Below the pieces are notes generated by a model. That model was not told the origin of the DNA. It saw nothing but the letters and a program-made list of their open reading frames with translations, and did not search any database. From Paramacrobiotus metropolitanus (Eukaryota; Tardigrada; Eutardigrada; Parachela; Macrobiotidae): DNA of 64,000 nucleotides. The stretch is taken from NCBI RefSeq assembly GCF_019649055.1, contig NW_026570323.1:124001-188000 (forward strand). The letters run 5' to 3'. Both the position numbers and the translations under genes were made by a program. Below, piece after piece: positions 36,907 to 49,265 of this stretch. Position 1 is the first letter of the stretch. The number at the start of each line of letters is the position of its first letter.

Positions 36907-39900
36907 ATGTGGCGCCATTGGCCGTTCGTGATCCTCTTCCTGTCGGTTCCGGTGCAGTATTTTGTCAGTAAATATTGGGTGGGATTTTCCTGGAGGAATC
37001 TCATCAAGCCGGACCCCGTGGATGACAATCCTTCAGCATCCTATGCCAATATTAAAGCGTCGAATTATTATTTACAGAGGTAAACCGTAAAACCTAAAGT
37101 TTAAAAAAATGCAAAAAATGCTACGGCTGAATTTATTTTTAAATTTGTTCAAAAATTAACTACGAAAAAAATTCAAGAGTGGCATGGAATTTTTATTCTG
37201 GTTAAATTACTTAAAAATGTTCTACAAATTGGTGATGGTGCGCATTTCGCAATTTTCGTAATTCGAGAATTAATATAGTATTCCGAAAAATTCTTTTTTT
37301 CGGTTTTCTTGTGTTTGCGGATTATCAATTTTAATAAAAAATTTTTTGATAAAATTTCTTATCGAAAGATTTGTTTATACGTAATTAAAAAATGTGTTTG
37401 CGTTTCTCCGATTTTTGTCGCTGGAAATAATCGAATCTGCATTCGGCCGGTGGATTCGAAATTGCCAGCGAAATCGCGAACGATTTATTTGTGAAAAGAA
37501 ATTATAAGATTTACTCGGACAGAGCAGATTCGCGCCGTTTTTTGCAGACTGACGAGTGAGCATAAATCAAAATATAAAAGCTTACGAAAATGCCGCTTAT
37601 AAAATTCTGCTTTATATCACTTTCTCCAGCGGCTGCGGAGCTTCCTCGGGCTTTTTTGTCTGTTGTGTCATTTACCGGGGCAATGCAATCTAGTACGATG
37701 AACCGATCGTCGTGTGCACGTTTCCGGCAGGTGTTGTTTTAACGGCTATCGAAAAAGGGCAAAACATGTTCGGCGATGAATTTGCATTGTATTTTTTCAA
37801 AATTAAGAAGCTGAAAAACAAATTTATTAATGGAAAAAATCTCAAACCCAAAAATGTGGTGTTTTTAATAATTCGAGAATAAAACAAAGGAAGTGTATTA
37901 AACAAATTTAATTTCACCTAATTTGAAGACGTATTAAATAAGATAAAAATAACTATAAATTAATTAGGGAAGTAAATAAATTTTGCAATTTTTAATACTA
38001 AGAAAAAGATAAAATGCAGGTGTATTGGACTACATATAATTTTTGAAATAATTAGAAGCAGCCGAAAATGATATACTGTAATCGCTAAAAACCTAAGCGG
38101 ACCAGCATAATTGCTTAAAAACAGCAATTATTTCCCGTACTAGTACAGTACAGTAATTGTATGCAGATTGATTGATGGAACGCCTTTTTTCCAGCAACGC
38201 AGTTCGAAACGGTTTTTTTATTGTGTATTTATTTTTACTTGGCTTCTTATTAAAAACCGTCTCTTTATAATGATTTTGTTAATTTAAGAAAAAAACCCTT
38301 TGAAAATATATATTGGCAAAAATAATTAGGTAATAACGATTTAAAAATTATAATTAAATTGACTGATGTAAATAATATGAATGAAGTTAATTGGCTCAAG
38401 CAGAATTAATTGGAGTTGGCCGTATTACTGTACAGACAATTTTAAATGCCCAGTGCGCTGTACCAACAGCACCGCTAGCGGGCCACCAAGCCGTTGCACT
38501 ACATTCTTTTCTCGATTAACTGCATAAATTTCACTGCGTGCACTGGTGTTAGGACGTTCGCCACGTTGGAGCGGAAGCTGAAGCTGCAGGAGTGGTCGCG
38601 GTGGCCGGAGAAGCTGGTGCAGTGCGCCAAACGGCTGCTCTTCGACTACATCAGTCTGGTGCCGGATCCGGAGGAGGAGGAGCCGACGACAGGGGACGCG
38701 GCGCCGGAGACGGGCCAGCCGCCGCCACCAGCGCCGACGCACACCGCACCCAAACCCAAGACCAAGGAGCACAAAAACTTCCATCCCGATGAGGAATACG
38801 ACGAGAATAAACATTTTGCCGGTACGCAAATCAGTTAATTAATTCCGGTAATTTAAAATGGAATTAAAAATGAAATTATTCCGTTAAAAGCTGCTGGAAA
38901 GCCATAATGTTTAATTTACAATTTGGTTGATTGGAAAACCTTTTTGAAATGTAAATCCAGTAAAGAATATAATAATAATAATTTTAAATTCAAAAAATTG
39001 TTTTAAAATCATTACCTGATTTTAAAAATTATTTAAATTGATTTAACTGAAGTCAATTAAAATTAACCGAGGGTACCACCCAATTATTGTTCTTAAATTT
39101 TAAATGCCGAATGCCCTGACGTGGATTTATTTTTGGTTAAAGCCGTCACACTACGTTTATCACGGGATTAATGGCATAATTACCATTATCCTCCCTTACG
39201 GGAATGCATTAAATTCCTGAACATCAGTACGGTGATACGTTGATTTTCGCTGCATTACTGCAGAACGGTGTTCTTTAGGTTCACGTGATCCGCGCAGTCC
39301 CCGCCATCCCGACGTCCTGTACCGCGTGGGACAGGTCATTGAGCACACGCAGCAAAAGTACCGCGGCGTCATCCTCGGCTGGGACCACCGCCCCGTGGTA
39401 CGGCATTTACCTGTTAATAATAATTTTAAAAATAAAGTCTTGAAAATATAAAAAAAATAAATATGCAGGTGTAATAAATACATTTTATTTAATTTATAAA
39501 TGCACTTAAATAAAATAAATATTGAAATCAGTTTTGTAAAAATTGCAAATATATTTTCTAATTTTTATTCATTAGAAATACAGAAGAATGCTGTAGTAAT
39601 AAATCAATTTAATTTTGTTTTATTAAGAGCAGCGGAAATTTAATTGATAACAACCGTAAGAAAAAATAGTAAAAATACGAAACTGATTTTAAAAAGTATG
39701 ATAATTAAAAATTAATGACAAACCGGCGCTGAAAGATGTAGAATGTGTGATTTTGTGGATGGGCAGATGCCGAGCAAGGTGGCGAAGGCGTTGTTCGCGC
39801 GGGAGAAGCCGGAGATGCAGGAGCAGCCCTTCTACGCCGTCCTGGTGGACACGCGTGACCGCGTCACCCCGCAGATCGACTACATTGCGCAACAGGTCAT

Positions 39901-40842
39901 CCGGCCCCTCATGCCGCCCATCGTGGTAAGCACCGCCGTTTTCCACAAATAATTTGGGGAAAAAATTATTATTTTCTGAATAAAAATGCATTTGGCCACT
40001 GTACAATGGCTGTTTTACGATGTGTGTACTCGTATTTACGCTGTTGTATTGATAAGGTAGGAATGCAATTTGGCAGTTGATTCTTGCTCAGGTTAGATAA
40101 CAATTTACTGTAAAAAGCATTGCGACCGGTTTGCGTGCCGAAAAATCTAAAACTAAGACATAACTTATAAGGAATGTGTACTTTAGAATGAATTCAGTCG
40201 GAAACTCTTAAATAAATTCACGCGAATTCAGAGATAAATATGGTCGAAATTCCCTGCCTATTTTGTAAATTGATTAAGAAATCCCGCCGTAAATTCGTCA
40301 GTCAGTGATTCTTCCATTCCTTAGTATCGCAGGTTTTTAACTAAATCCATCCGTGAATTCGCAAATAAATGCAGCCGGGAAATGCATCACTAAATGCAAG
40401 AACAAATTGAGCCGGGAATTCCTAAATATTTTCTTGTGTAAATTATAAAAAAATATAGCCGAAATTTCATACCTGAATTGCTGACATATTCTGCCGTAAA
40501 TTCATGAGTAAATACTATAATTCTTAAATTCCGTAAATTCATACATGCCGTAGATTTTTAACTGAATTTACCCGTAGATCGGAAAAGATATGCGGAAATT
40601 CGTAATACTACATGAATAAATTCAGCCATAAATTCATCAATAAATTAAGCCGTACATTGTACTGTAATATACAAAATTTGGATAAAAATAAATTTACTTC
40701 ACTAGACATTTAAGCGATTTGTATTGCTGTGCAGATCGTGCACCCCGTGTTGGAGGCGTACTTCGAAGCCGGCCGGCCGGATGCGCGCAGCGGCTGCTAT
40801 CGCATGCGGCCCTTCCACCAGCAGGTCTACCCCGAAGACTGA
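36907..40842 (+). CDS. membrane/secreted protein with YccV/HspQ (hemimethylated-DNA-binding-like) domain
   Basis: Exons: 36907-37079, 38553-38821, 39279-39394 (or 39397), 39742-39925, 40735-40842; about 285 aa. Exon 1 starts MWRHWPFVILFLSVPVQYFV, a signal anchor or signal peptide. Exon 2 is charged and Pro-rich with acidic runs. Exons 3-5 form the YccV/HspQ fold, also found in FBXO21: RHPDVLYRVGQVIEH, YRGVILGWD, QPFYAVLVDTRDRVTPQ, and a C-terminal YRMRPFHQQVYPED. Family members bind degradation partners or DNA; the role of the animal membrane forms is not established. The join of exon 3 to exon 4 does not close in phase with any GT-AG pair I can see, so a micro-exon or a sequence error is likely there. 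AATAAA at 41,189 may end it. Confidence 0.75.
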
Positions 40843-41317
40843 CGAATCGGCGATTATTATTGAATAGTGACCACTGCATGTTTCGCCTGGACGATTGTTT
40901 GTTAATTCGCGCTGGATGATGGACCCCGTCTTTCCTTTTTCACACCAGTCGCTGGTTGGTTGAAAGAAATTTTTATTTCAACCTGCAGATTTTTATACAG
41001 TTATCAGTGGGTTTTTACTGTATGCGGCCTTGGACAGACTTATTTCACGTGTTTTCTGTGTTTTTGCGGGTGGACTGCGTTGTGCCTTGCATGGGTGTAC
41101 TGCCGACCAAGATTCGTGTTCAAGTTTTATCCGGAAGAATTTTCACTGGTGTGGTGTGTGTACGGCGAAAGTTTTGTACAAACGAGAAAATAAAAAGCGG
41201 AGAAAACGATGTCGTGTAAAGGATTGAAACAGTTATGCCAGAAGCCCTGGATTCTAATACAAGTACTGTACTGCGTTTGGCAGTCAATAATCATCTTGTT
41301 CTGCCGTTATTACCCGT

Positions 41318-41600
41318 TAAGGGAAATAACCGGTACATGGTGCCAAATTCTGGTACATAATACATACACGAAAACTTTCACTTTTGCGCACTCCCAACAC
41401 TTTTTTGCATCGTTTTGTTGCATTCTGTAGCCAAATCCTTTGTATATGTTGGTGTGAAAAGTAGGAAAACCGTTTGTGCGTGCAACTTCCGGTGGGTAAG
41501 TTATGGGTGAAATAAAATTCCGAAAAGTTTAAATGCAAGAACGTGTACCAAACGACTCATTATGAACCGATCTCCTTCAAACTTGCAGAAAAAAAGCGCA
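41318..41600 (+). repeat. dispersed repeat, copy 1 (about 280 bp)
   Basis: Shares the order of motifs with 58,889-59,150: CCGGTACATGGTG, ACTTTTG..CACTCCC, CATTCTGTAGCCAAAT, CCGTTTGTGCG, AAAAGTTTAAATGCA and TTATG.ACCGATCT. About three quarters identical by eye. No coding capacity, no clear terminal repeats; a degenerate non-autonomous element is likely. Confidence 0.7.
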
Positions 41601-41664
41601 TAAAACAACAACTATTTTAATCACCACAACTTTTACAGTACATAACTTAGAAAACAACCACCTA

Positions 41665-42456
41665 TTAAGCATCGACCGAGAGGGGCGGCCTAATTACAAA
41701 GAAAATTTGATCTAGATTTGGTCCCATTGACGCTGTCCCCATGATCGATGCCGCATTTCCTCGTTGAATTTCAATGCTGATCCGCTGGCGAAGGTATTCC
41801 GTGGCTCGTTTTTCGCCGGTTTCTTGTTGTATCATTTGTCCAACCTCCGTTATCGTGCGGGCAGCTTCCGGCCCGGGCGGCCCGAGCGTTTCAGAGCCCA
41901 GACGACGGAACCAGTAGTCCTGTCCGATATCGCGATATTTCTCGATCTTGCCCTGCTCGGCCTGTGCTGCTGCTGCTCCCGCTCGTGCGGATGTCGCGAC
42001 AATGTGCGATATGGCCATTGTGTTGACGCACGTGGCGTCCCACGCCAACATCCGTCCTCTCTCCCATGGTGTCAAGGTAACACCGTCTGGTCGCTTACTG
42101 TTTGTCGGAAAAATACCTTGCGGTTCCAGTTCGCTTTCGAAACCAGCAGAGGCGAGGCTACGCTTTACAATAGCGTTCAGACATTTATGTGTCCTCCGTT
42201 TATGTGTGATTCGTCCTCGGCTTTTCTTGCAGCTTAGGCCATGGTAGCCTCGAGCATCCGCCCATTCACCGCAAACGAAGCGGTGTGGGGTAATGACCGG
42301 TGCCCCTAGACGCAAACCAACGGCGATTCTTACCATGGAGTCCGTAAGAAGGTTGCCAAGCGAGGCAACCGGAAGCGCTCCCAACCATGCCCCATTTTCT
42401 TTCGTACTCACACCTCGCAACCTCGCCTGCTCGGAGATGTCATTCCCGGCTGCCGT
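41665..42456 (-). mobile_element. 5'-truncated non-LTR retrotransposon, endonuclease end
   Basis: The frame is open from a TGA at 42,457-42,459 to the stop at 41,665. It encodes the C-terminal part of the same retrotransposon type as the copies at 10.8 and 45 kb: ALPVASLGNLLTDSMV, an altered Cys/His knuckle (FVCGEWADARGYHGLSCKK), RITHKRRTHKCLNAIV, RPDG, AWDATCVNTMAISH, a helical AG-AA-AE segment, and RISIEIQRGNAASI. No RT domain is left. Upstream sequence can be read as further RT tail only with frame changes. The C-terminal tail differs from the other copies, so it is a separate subfamily. Confidence 0.8.
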
Positions 42457-42624
42457 TCAGTCGATCCGCAGTGTCGTGGATTATGGGGTCGTCCCAAACT
42501 TTCTGAATTGGTCCCGCGTCAGAGGGTGGGAGGTCATGCTGGGTTATTTGGCGCATCCAACGCATCCCACAACGCAACGGGGAACGGCCGACCCACCGGC
42601 AATCGCGCTGTCGGGATGCCTACC

Positions 42625-43847
42625 TCAACAGCGACGCGTTTCTCTGCCCAGCCGACCGATTTGCAATAAAAACAGCAACAGAACAACTCGACAGCGCAGT
42701 TGACCAACTGGACGGGCGTTACATGGCAGACGGTCGCACAGGGCAACGAATTTCTCCAGCGGATAGGAATCGTGCTTCCCTAACGTCGTGGCTGCTGCCA
42801 GATGCCGCTGATGCATCCCACATTCCGTATTGGCAATACCGGCGGCGTTGCTAATCTGCAGTTCCAGCGTGCAACGACGCAGATGTACACATTGCAGCCG
42901 GATGCCAATGCGATGGCGAGCCACATAACCGAGCATATCGCTCAGCAGCAGCAGGTCGACGGTCGTCATCGGGCAGTTGCTGTAGGGATCCATCACGAGA
43001 TGCTTCGTGCCCGGCTGCAGGCGCTTGTACACGGTCGCCATGCACAGGAAGCGACTATGTCGCCACTTGGCGGACATATGGTCGCCGATCACGACACATC
43101 CACGCAGCGCCGGCGTGTCGATCATGCGATTCCACGCTGCGCACACCGTGCGCACCTTCATCTGCGTCACCGTGTCCAAGTGCGAGAACACCTGCCGTCC
43201 CGCAACTCCACCACGTCAACTTTGTACGGCAAGGACAGGCCACGCCATTCGCCGTCATTCAACCGCTTGATGAGCTCCTCTGCTTCTTCAGCCGACAGGG
43301 AACTTAATTCAACGTCCACCGGCACAGTACCCTTGACGAAGGTCCCGGGACGAATGTAACGGTGTCGGTCCAGTGGCCTCCTCAGCGGCCAACGGATGCG
43401 TTCAACGGGGAGGATGTCCGTGCAGCGCACTCCCTTGTCCTTGCGTCGCCAATGGACGACAGTGCCTCCGTACAGTGTCATCGGCCAAATGCGTCCTAAA
43501 GCGGCCGCTTCACCACGCAGCCAAATCAGCGGGCCCGTTGGCGATTCTGGCACCAGCACTTCCACAGGAAATGCTGCGAAATCTTTACTGTAAGCGCGGT
43601 GTGGATCGGCTTCGCTCGCCACGCTAGGTAGGAAGAGCCGGTCGAATGGAACGCATTCACGTCGTCGGTTGGGGTACAGCAGATCGACGACGAGGCCGCT
43701 GTCGGCCACGTCCACCACGCGTCCACACCGCATCATCCCGTCGTCGCCCAGGATGTCCACACTGTTACCGTAGTGCAAAAGACTGAGTATGGCAGTCCGA
43801 TGATGTGGAGCAAGCAATGGGCTAAACACGGTTCTTGTTCTGGACAA
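42625..43847 (-). pseudogene. F-box-like protein gene, frameshifted
   Basis: Two minus-strand frames, 43,847-43,167 (226 codons) and 43,191-42,625 (188 codons), make one gene. The first holds a duplicated beta-rich pattern (YGNSVDILGDDGMMRCGRVV, then LVPESPTGPLIWLRGEAAAL) and ends at the start of an F-box helix. The second continues with VFSHLDTVTQMKVRTVCAAW, the F-box core, then LRGCVVIGDH. A fragment at 52.7 kb has the same F-box. The frames meet near 43,185-43,191 without splice sites, so an indel is likely. No ATG opens the first frame before codon 37, so a 5' exon may be missing. F-box proteins recruit targets to SCF ubiquitin ligases; the rest of the family I do not recognise. Confidence 0.6.
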
Positions 43848-43859
43848 CGGACCACAACA

Positions 43860-44826
43860 TGTACCGCGGAGCTTCGTAATAACGTGCTCTTCCTGACAAC
43901 TGCGGAAACGAAATTTAAAGAAAATGAGAATTCATTATCCAATGAAGAACGAAGATCGAAGTACCGTGAAATCTTCCTACAGGTAGAGAGCTATGACAAA
44001 CCTACCTGTATATTTTGGCCACACCATAACCAGATGTATTCAGCTAATAGTGAATTTTCCAATTGAAGCCCATGCTGAAAATCTTACGTATTGCATTCGT
44101 ACGAGTTTAGACCCGGATCGTTCACAAGCCGAATATCGTATCATGTGATGCAAAAACCGGCGAACCACATTCCAGGGCGCTGCAAAAAGCTAATTTTCTA
44201 TGGAACCGGGTCTACTTTTCCACACCTGCCATGCAATGCTGCTGTGAATCATGGGGCTGCTAAATCATAAAACCTGATAATTTTGCTGTTTAGTACGGCA
44301 TGGTATAGCCATACTGTACTCTCGGGCCCTGGCCCCTAGTCTTTCTGCTATAACTATATGAGCGGATGAGGTACGCATGCCTCCGCTTGTCGCCTGGCGA
44401 TGTGCTGTTTGTTGCTGTGTCTCGAATGTCCTTGGTTCTCGGTAGAGCCGTTTTTTTGTAATCAGCTTTACGTCCTGTTCTAAACTTCTAGCTGCGCTGT
44501 ATCACAGCACGCTGTTTTCTTCTACGCTTTTCGTTCTTTTCTGAAAATTTAAAGCAACTTTATACATGCAATACACGTTGATCGACCGAAGCGTAGCGAA
44601 GGTCTTCTGTGTTCAAGATAAAGCAAATTGTGGTGTCCGGGGGTATACTGTTTTTTACGTCAATCTATACCTATACGGGAATGCTGCTTTTTACGTCAAT
44701 CTTTGGCCTTTTATAAACCGTCACCTGCGTCACCAAATCCACCACTTCATACCGTATACAGCAGGTAACTCTGCCATTGACTGCTTTGCAACGATTCGTT
44801 GGTCAGCAAGTTGTAGTCAGCAACAA
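43860..44826. other. intergenic, nothing firm
   Basis: No gene recognised. A short internal duplication, TTTTTACGTCAATCT, occurs twice near 44,652 and 44,689. Confidence 0.35.
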
Positions 44827-44920
44827 GTCGGTCAGCAAAATGAAGGTCATAAAGTTGTCGTGATACCCATGTAGTCGGTCAGCAAAATGAAGGTCATAAA
44901 GTTGTCGTGATACCCATGTA
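44827..44920 (+). repeat. perfect tandem repeat of a 47-bp unit
   Basis: Two identical 47-base copies (44,827-44,873 and 44,874-44,920, beginning GTCGGTCAGCAAAATGAAGG) lie 54 bases before the retrotransposon ATG. Tandem 5' repeats are known promoter structures in some non-LTR elements; here the link is by position only. Confidence 0.85.
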
Positions 44921-44973
44921 CACTTAAGGTACACTGTACAGGCAAGTGGTGAATAGCTTAATTTTTAATTATA

Positions 44974-47930
44974 ATGGATGTATCTTCTGGTGGAGCTGCG
45001 CCATCCACCAAATCCAGTTTTCCCTGCCAAATTTGCGGATTTGTTTGCACTACCAAGAGCGCCTTCACCAACCACAGTGGGAGCAACAAGTGTAAGGAGA
45101 ATCTGTTACGTCGACAGCGCGGTCTGGACCAGCCTGTCCCTGGGGAAGCCTCGATCACGGTCTCTAGCTCCAGTCTTCTGAACCAGGTGAAGTTTTTGAA
45201 AAAGAACTGTAGATTAGTCAAACGGATACCTAAAGGCGCTCGCAGAGCAGTTGCCTCAGCTGTCACACGCATAATCTCTCGATGTGTCACGGAAAATTCA
45301 GTACAATCATGGGAAGCTTTGCTTAGTTTTGCATATTTTGCTTTTCGTTTGCCGGGAAGAACCAAGAATGACCGCACTGAATCCCTTGCTACATTAATTA
45401 AGTCCAACATCGCTAATTATGAGTCGGGTGTAAAGGATATCCCCTTAGCTACAGTTCAGCCACTAAAGCCTTTTGACTTGCAAAAATTTGTGCAGGGAAA
45501 AATCCAAAATGGCGATGTATCGGGTGCTGTTCGCGTTCTTTGTTCCGAAGACGCCTTGGCACCACGCACAGCAGCTACTTTCGCAGAATTACAGAACAAA
45601 CATCCGGGTGCCGACCCAGATGCTTGCTACCCTCCATTGCCTTCAGCTCAGGCCGAACCAGTTAGCCGGGTTACACAGAAAGAGATTTTCGAAGCGGTTA
45701 TGAGATTTCCACACGATTCCGCTGGTGGTCTTGACGGGTTTCGGCCACAGCATTTCAAAGACATGATCAGTGATATTAAAAGCGATAGTTCCGCCCAACT
45801 GTGTGAGAAGCTAGCACTACTAGCGGACCTTATGCTTTCCGGTCAGGTTCCCAAGGAGATTTTACCAGTACTTTACGGAGCCAATTTAACAGCTCTAAAT
45901 AAAAAAGGGGGAGGTATTAGGCCGATAGCAGCTGGTAGTGTTTTACGTCGAGTTGTAGCCAAAATCGTAGTGAAGCGTGTACAACAGCAGATGGGAGAAA
46001 AGCTAAGGCCGAATCAGCTAGGTTTTGGTACCCCCGGCGGTTGTGAAGCAGTGGTACATGCAGCAAGACAGTTTATCTCTACTCCTTCAGACGATGTGCA
46101 AGTCCTCGTGAAATTTGATTTTCGAAATGCCTTCAATACGATTTATCGCGATAAAATGTTGCAGTGTGTCCAGTCACAGCTCCCAGAATACGTTCGTTTC
46201 ATCGACCAGTGCTACCGCGATCCCAGCAATCTAGTTTTCGGGGAGTGGGATATACTGTCCCAAGCAGGCGTGCAACAAGGTGACCCTTTAGGCCCGTTAT
46301 TATTTTGCCTGCTCATATTATCACTAATACTGTCTTTAATATCACCTTTCAACGCCTGGTATTTGGATGATGGTGTGATAGGTGGCAGTCTAGCCGTTGT
46401 ATTGAACGATGTCAATACAATCATTGCTGTTGCAAAAGATTACGGCCTGCAGTTGAATCTCGAAAAATGTGAATTTTTTGTATTTGGGGGAACATTAAAA
46501 GAACGCGAAATCGTACGACAGACATTTAGCAAATGTCACCCCGAATTTTTGCAGCCTGACGAAAGTGAACTGTCACTGCTCGGTGCTCCTCTTTTGCAGG
46601 CTGGAATCCCGGACGCAATTCTTAAGAAGACACAGGACCTGGAGAGACTTTCCTCGAAGCTAAGTATATTGCCTGCACACCAGGCCTACTTCCTTCTGCG
46701 AACCTGCATTTGTGTTCCCAAGATGAATTATTTACTTCGAACATGCCCAACTTGGCTATGCGGTGATGAGCTGGACAAGTTTGACAGCGTTGCCAGATTA
46801 GCCTTAGAGTCGGTAGCAAACGTTCAGATTGACGGTGTCACTTGGGCCCAAGCATCGCTCCCCGTTTCATGTGGTGGTTTGGGAATCAGACTTGTGGCAG
46901 AACTAGCAACTCCAGCCTATTTGGCTTCGGTTTATGCCACATCGTCTTTGGTTTCCGACATCACCTCTGGATAGGAGAGTCGTGACTTGGTGCACCAGTT
47001 GTGGCAATCAGCATCGGGTGCTGAGCTACCACCAGAAAATCTTCGGCGATCACAAAAAGTGTGGGACGCCGCTTTAGTGAAGAAAACTTGCGAAGTTATC
47101 ATGAACACGTTTGCGAATGAAATAACCCACCGTGCGCGTTTGCTTGCAGTTGCTCAACCGGAATCGGGGAAATGGCTGAACGCTCTACCTACGCCTTCTC
47201 TTGGAACATTGATGTCGGATGAGAGCTTCCGTGTAGCGGTCGGACTACGGATCGGTGCGCCCCTCTGCAGTCCTTCAGTGCACTGACTGTCGCTTACCCG
47301 TGGACAAATATGGTCATCATGGACTGTCATGTAAAAAGAGCGCAGGCCGTTTCATACGGCATTCGGCCTTGAATGAAGTGATCCGAAGAAGCTTAGTCAC
47401 CGCCAATATACCGGCTGTACTTGAACCGCGAGGGACCAGTGACGTCGATGAACGGCGGCCGGATGGTGTATCACAGCTGCCTTGGAGAAACGGACGACGG
47501 CTTGCTTGGGATGTCACATGCGTGGACTCGTTTGCCTTATCTAATGTCATCAGTAGCAGTACCAAAGCCGGAGAAGCAGCAAGGAAAGCGGAAGAAGAAA
47601 AGCGCCGGAAGTACGACTACCTAGCCAATGAGTACGACTTTGAACCTTTAGCTTTTGAGACTTCCGGTGTCACCGGCCCAGCCTGTCTGAAGTTCTTACG
47701 CGAACTGGGGAGGCGGTTAAAGGATGCTAGTGGAGAAGCACGCTCTTACGAGTTTTTGCTACAGCGTCTTAGCATTGAAATACAGAGAGGAAATGCGCTG
47801 TCGATAACGTCGACTGTTCCACGTTCGGACGGTCTTAATGCTGTTTATTTTGTTTTGTAATGTTTCGGAATGTGATGTTTATACTTCTTCCTGCTAACTA
47901 AATCAATAAAAGAAGGTATATTCTCAGCAC
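44974..47930 (+). mobile_element. nearly full-length non-LTR retrotransposon with C-terminal REL-type endonuclease, inactivated
   Basis: From the ATG at 44,974 one ORF runs to a TAG at 46,972-46,974, continues in the same frame to 47,286, then shifts frame near 47,270-47,286 and ends at 47,860. In order: an N-terminal C2HC zinc finger (CQICGFVCTTKSAF, then H34 and C40), RT motifs GGLDGFRPQHF, GIRPIAAGSVLRR, QLGFGTPGGCEA, D382 in KFDFRNAF, GVQQGDPLGPLLF, and the catalytic YLDD (Y463-D466), then the Cys/His knuckle CTDCRLPVDKYGHHGLSC, RPDG and WDVTCVD of an R2/NeSL-like endonuclease. AATAAA occurs near 47,902. Two small lesions suggest a fairly young but dead copy. Proteins of this type act by target-primed reverse transcription. 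Confidence 0.9.
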
Positions 47931-48405
47931 GAGCGCGCATAGTGGCGTTGTAAGAATGTCAGCGGCACTTGCCGCGCATTCATTCAGTCTAGCAAGAGCA
48001 TGACAGGTATTTCAGCGTTTCGTCTTCCGTACGTAGGTTGCATAATACATAACTGCTCGTTTGGTGGGCAGATTTCCGTTATCTGTTGTACGCGTTAACC
48101 TTAACAAGGTCCACGCTGAAATGGTAATATCGCTTAGCTGGCTCAAAAGTTATTCTCTGAAGACTGCTTGCCCAGTTGAAGGAAGGAATTGCCGGAAAGG
48201 ACCCACGGACGATTGGCGAAGGAGCGCTATCGTTGGATTCAGCAACGGTTCAGATATCGTCGAGACTCTTCGTTGAAGAGCTCAAACGTCTTCAGCCCCT
48301 TCAGTGTGTTTTGCAGACATGACCTTTACTGTTTCTTGCATTTGCCCCTTCGCTAAAGTGCTTTCAGTCTTGACCTTTACATTTAGTTTTTCCGCTCTCT
48401 TTGGT
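47931..48405. other. flank of the large foldback element
   Basis: No gene recognised. CATTTGCCCCTTCGCTAAAG near 48,347 recurs in direct orientation as CATTTGTCCCTCGCTAAAG near 52,176, on the other side of the foldback element. Confidence 0.35.
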
Positions 48406-48620
48406 ACGTCTGTGACCGGCAAAAATGTCCCCCCTGTCCCCCCGGACATTTTTGCCGTGTCCCCCCTGCCACCATATCCAAAACCGTAACCCTTTGGCCA
48501 GAATGGTGACATGGGGGACCTACAACGGAAAGCTGATTTTCAGGTCAATCGGTGACCTTTGAAAAGCTGCCACCAGCGTTACCACAGCGTTACCAGTCTA
48601 AAACAACTGAGGTATTGCCG

Positions 48621-49265
48621 GAATGAAATTACCCATGCCGGACACCATTGCCGGAGCAAAATTATTGGTGTCCTGCATGGGGAACATTATTGCCGGAATG
48701 AAATTACTGGTGTCCGGCATGGGGGACATTATTGACGGAATGCAATTATTGGTGTCCGGCATGGGGGACATTATTGCCGGAATGAAATTACTGGTGTCCG
48801 GCATGGGGAACATTATTGCCGGAATGCAGTTTATTGGTGTCCGGCATGGGGGACATTATTGCCGGAATGAAATTACTGGGGTCCGGCATGGGGGACATTA
48901 TTGCCGGAATGCAATTATTGGTGTCCGGCATGGGGGACATTATTGCCGGAATGAAATTACTGGTGTCCGGCATGGGGACATTATTGCCGGAATGAAATTA
49001 CTGGTGTCCGGCATGGGGGACATTATTGCCGGAATGCAATTACTGGTGTCCGGCATGGGGGACATTATTGCCGGAATGCAATTACTGGTGTCCGGCATGG
49101 GGGACATTATTGCCGGAATGCAATTATTGGTGTCCGGCATGGGGGACATTATTGCCGGAATGAAATTACTGGTGTCCGGCATAGGGGGACATTTTTGCCG
49201 GAATCAAATTATTGGTGCCGGCATGGGGGACATTTTTGCCGGAATGCAATTATTGGTGTCCAGAC
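48621..49265 (+). repeat. 42-bp minisatellite array, left arm (about 15 units)
   Basis: The unit includes ATTATTGCCGGAATG, AAATTACTGGTGTCCGG and CATGGGGGAC. Two unit types (AAATTACTGG and CAATTATTGG) are interspersed. Since 42 is a multiple of three and the units lack stops, long ORFs appear on both strands (for example LLVSGMGDIIAGM repeats); I regard these as artefacts. Confidence 0.9.
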
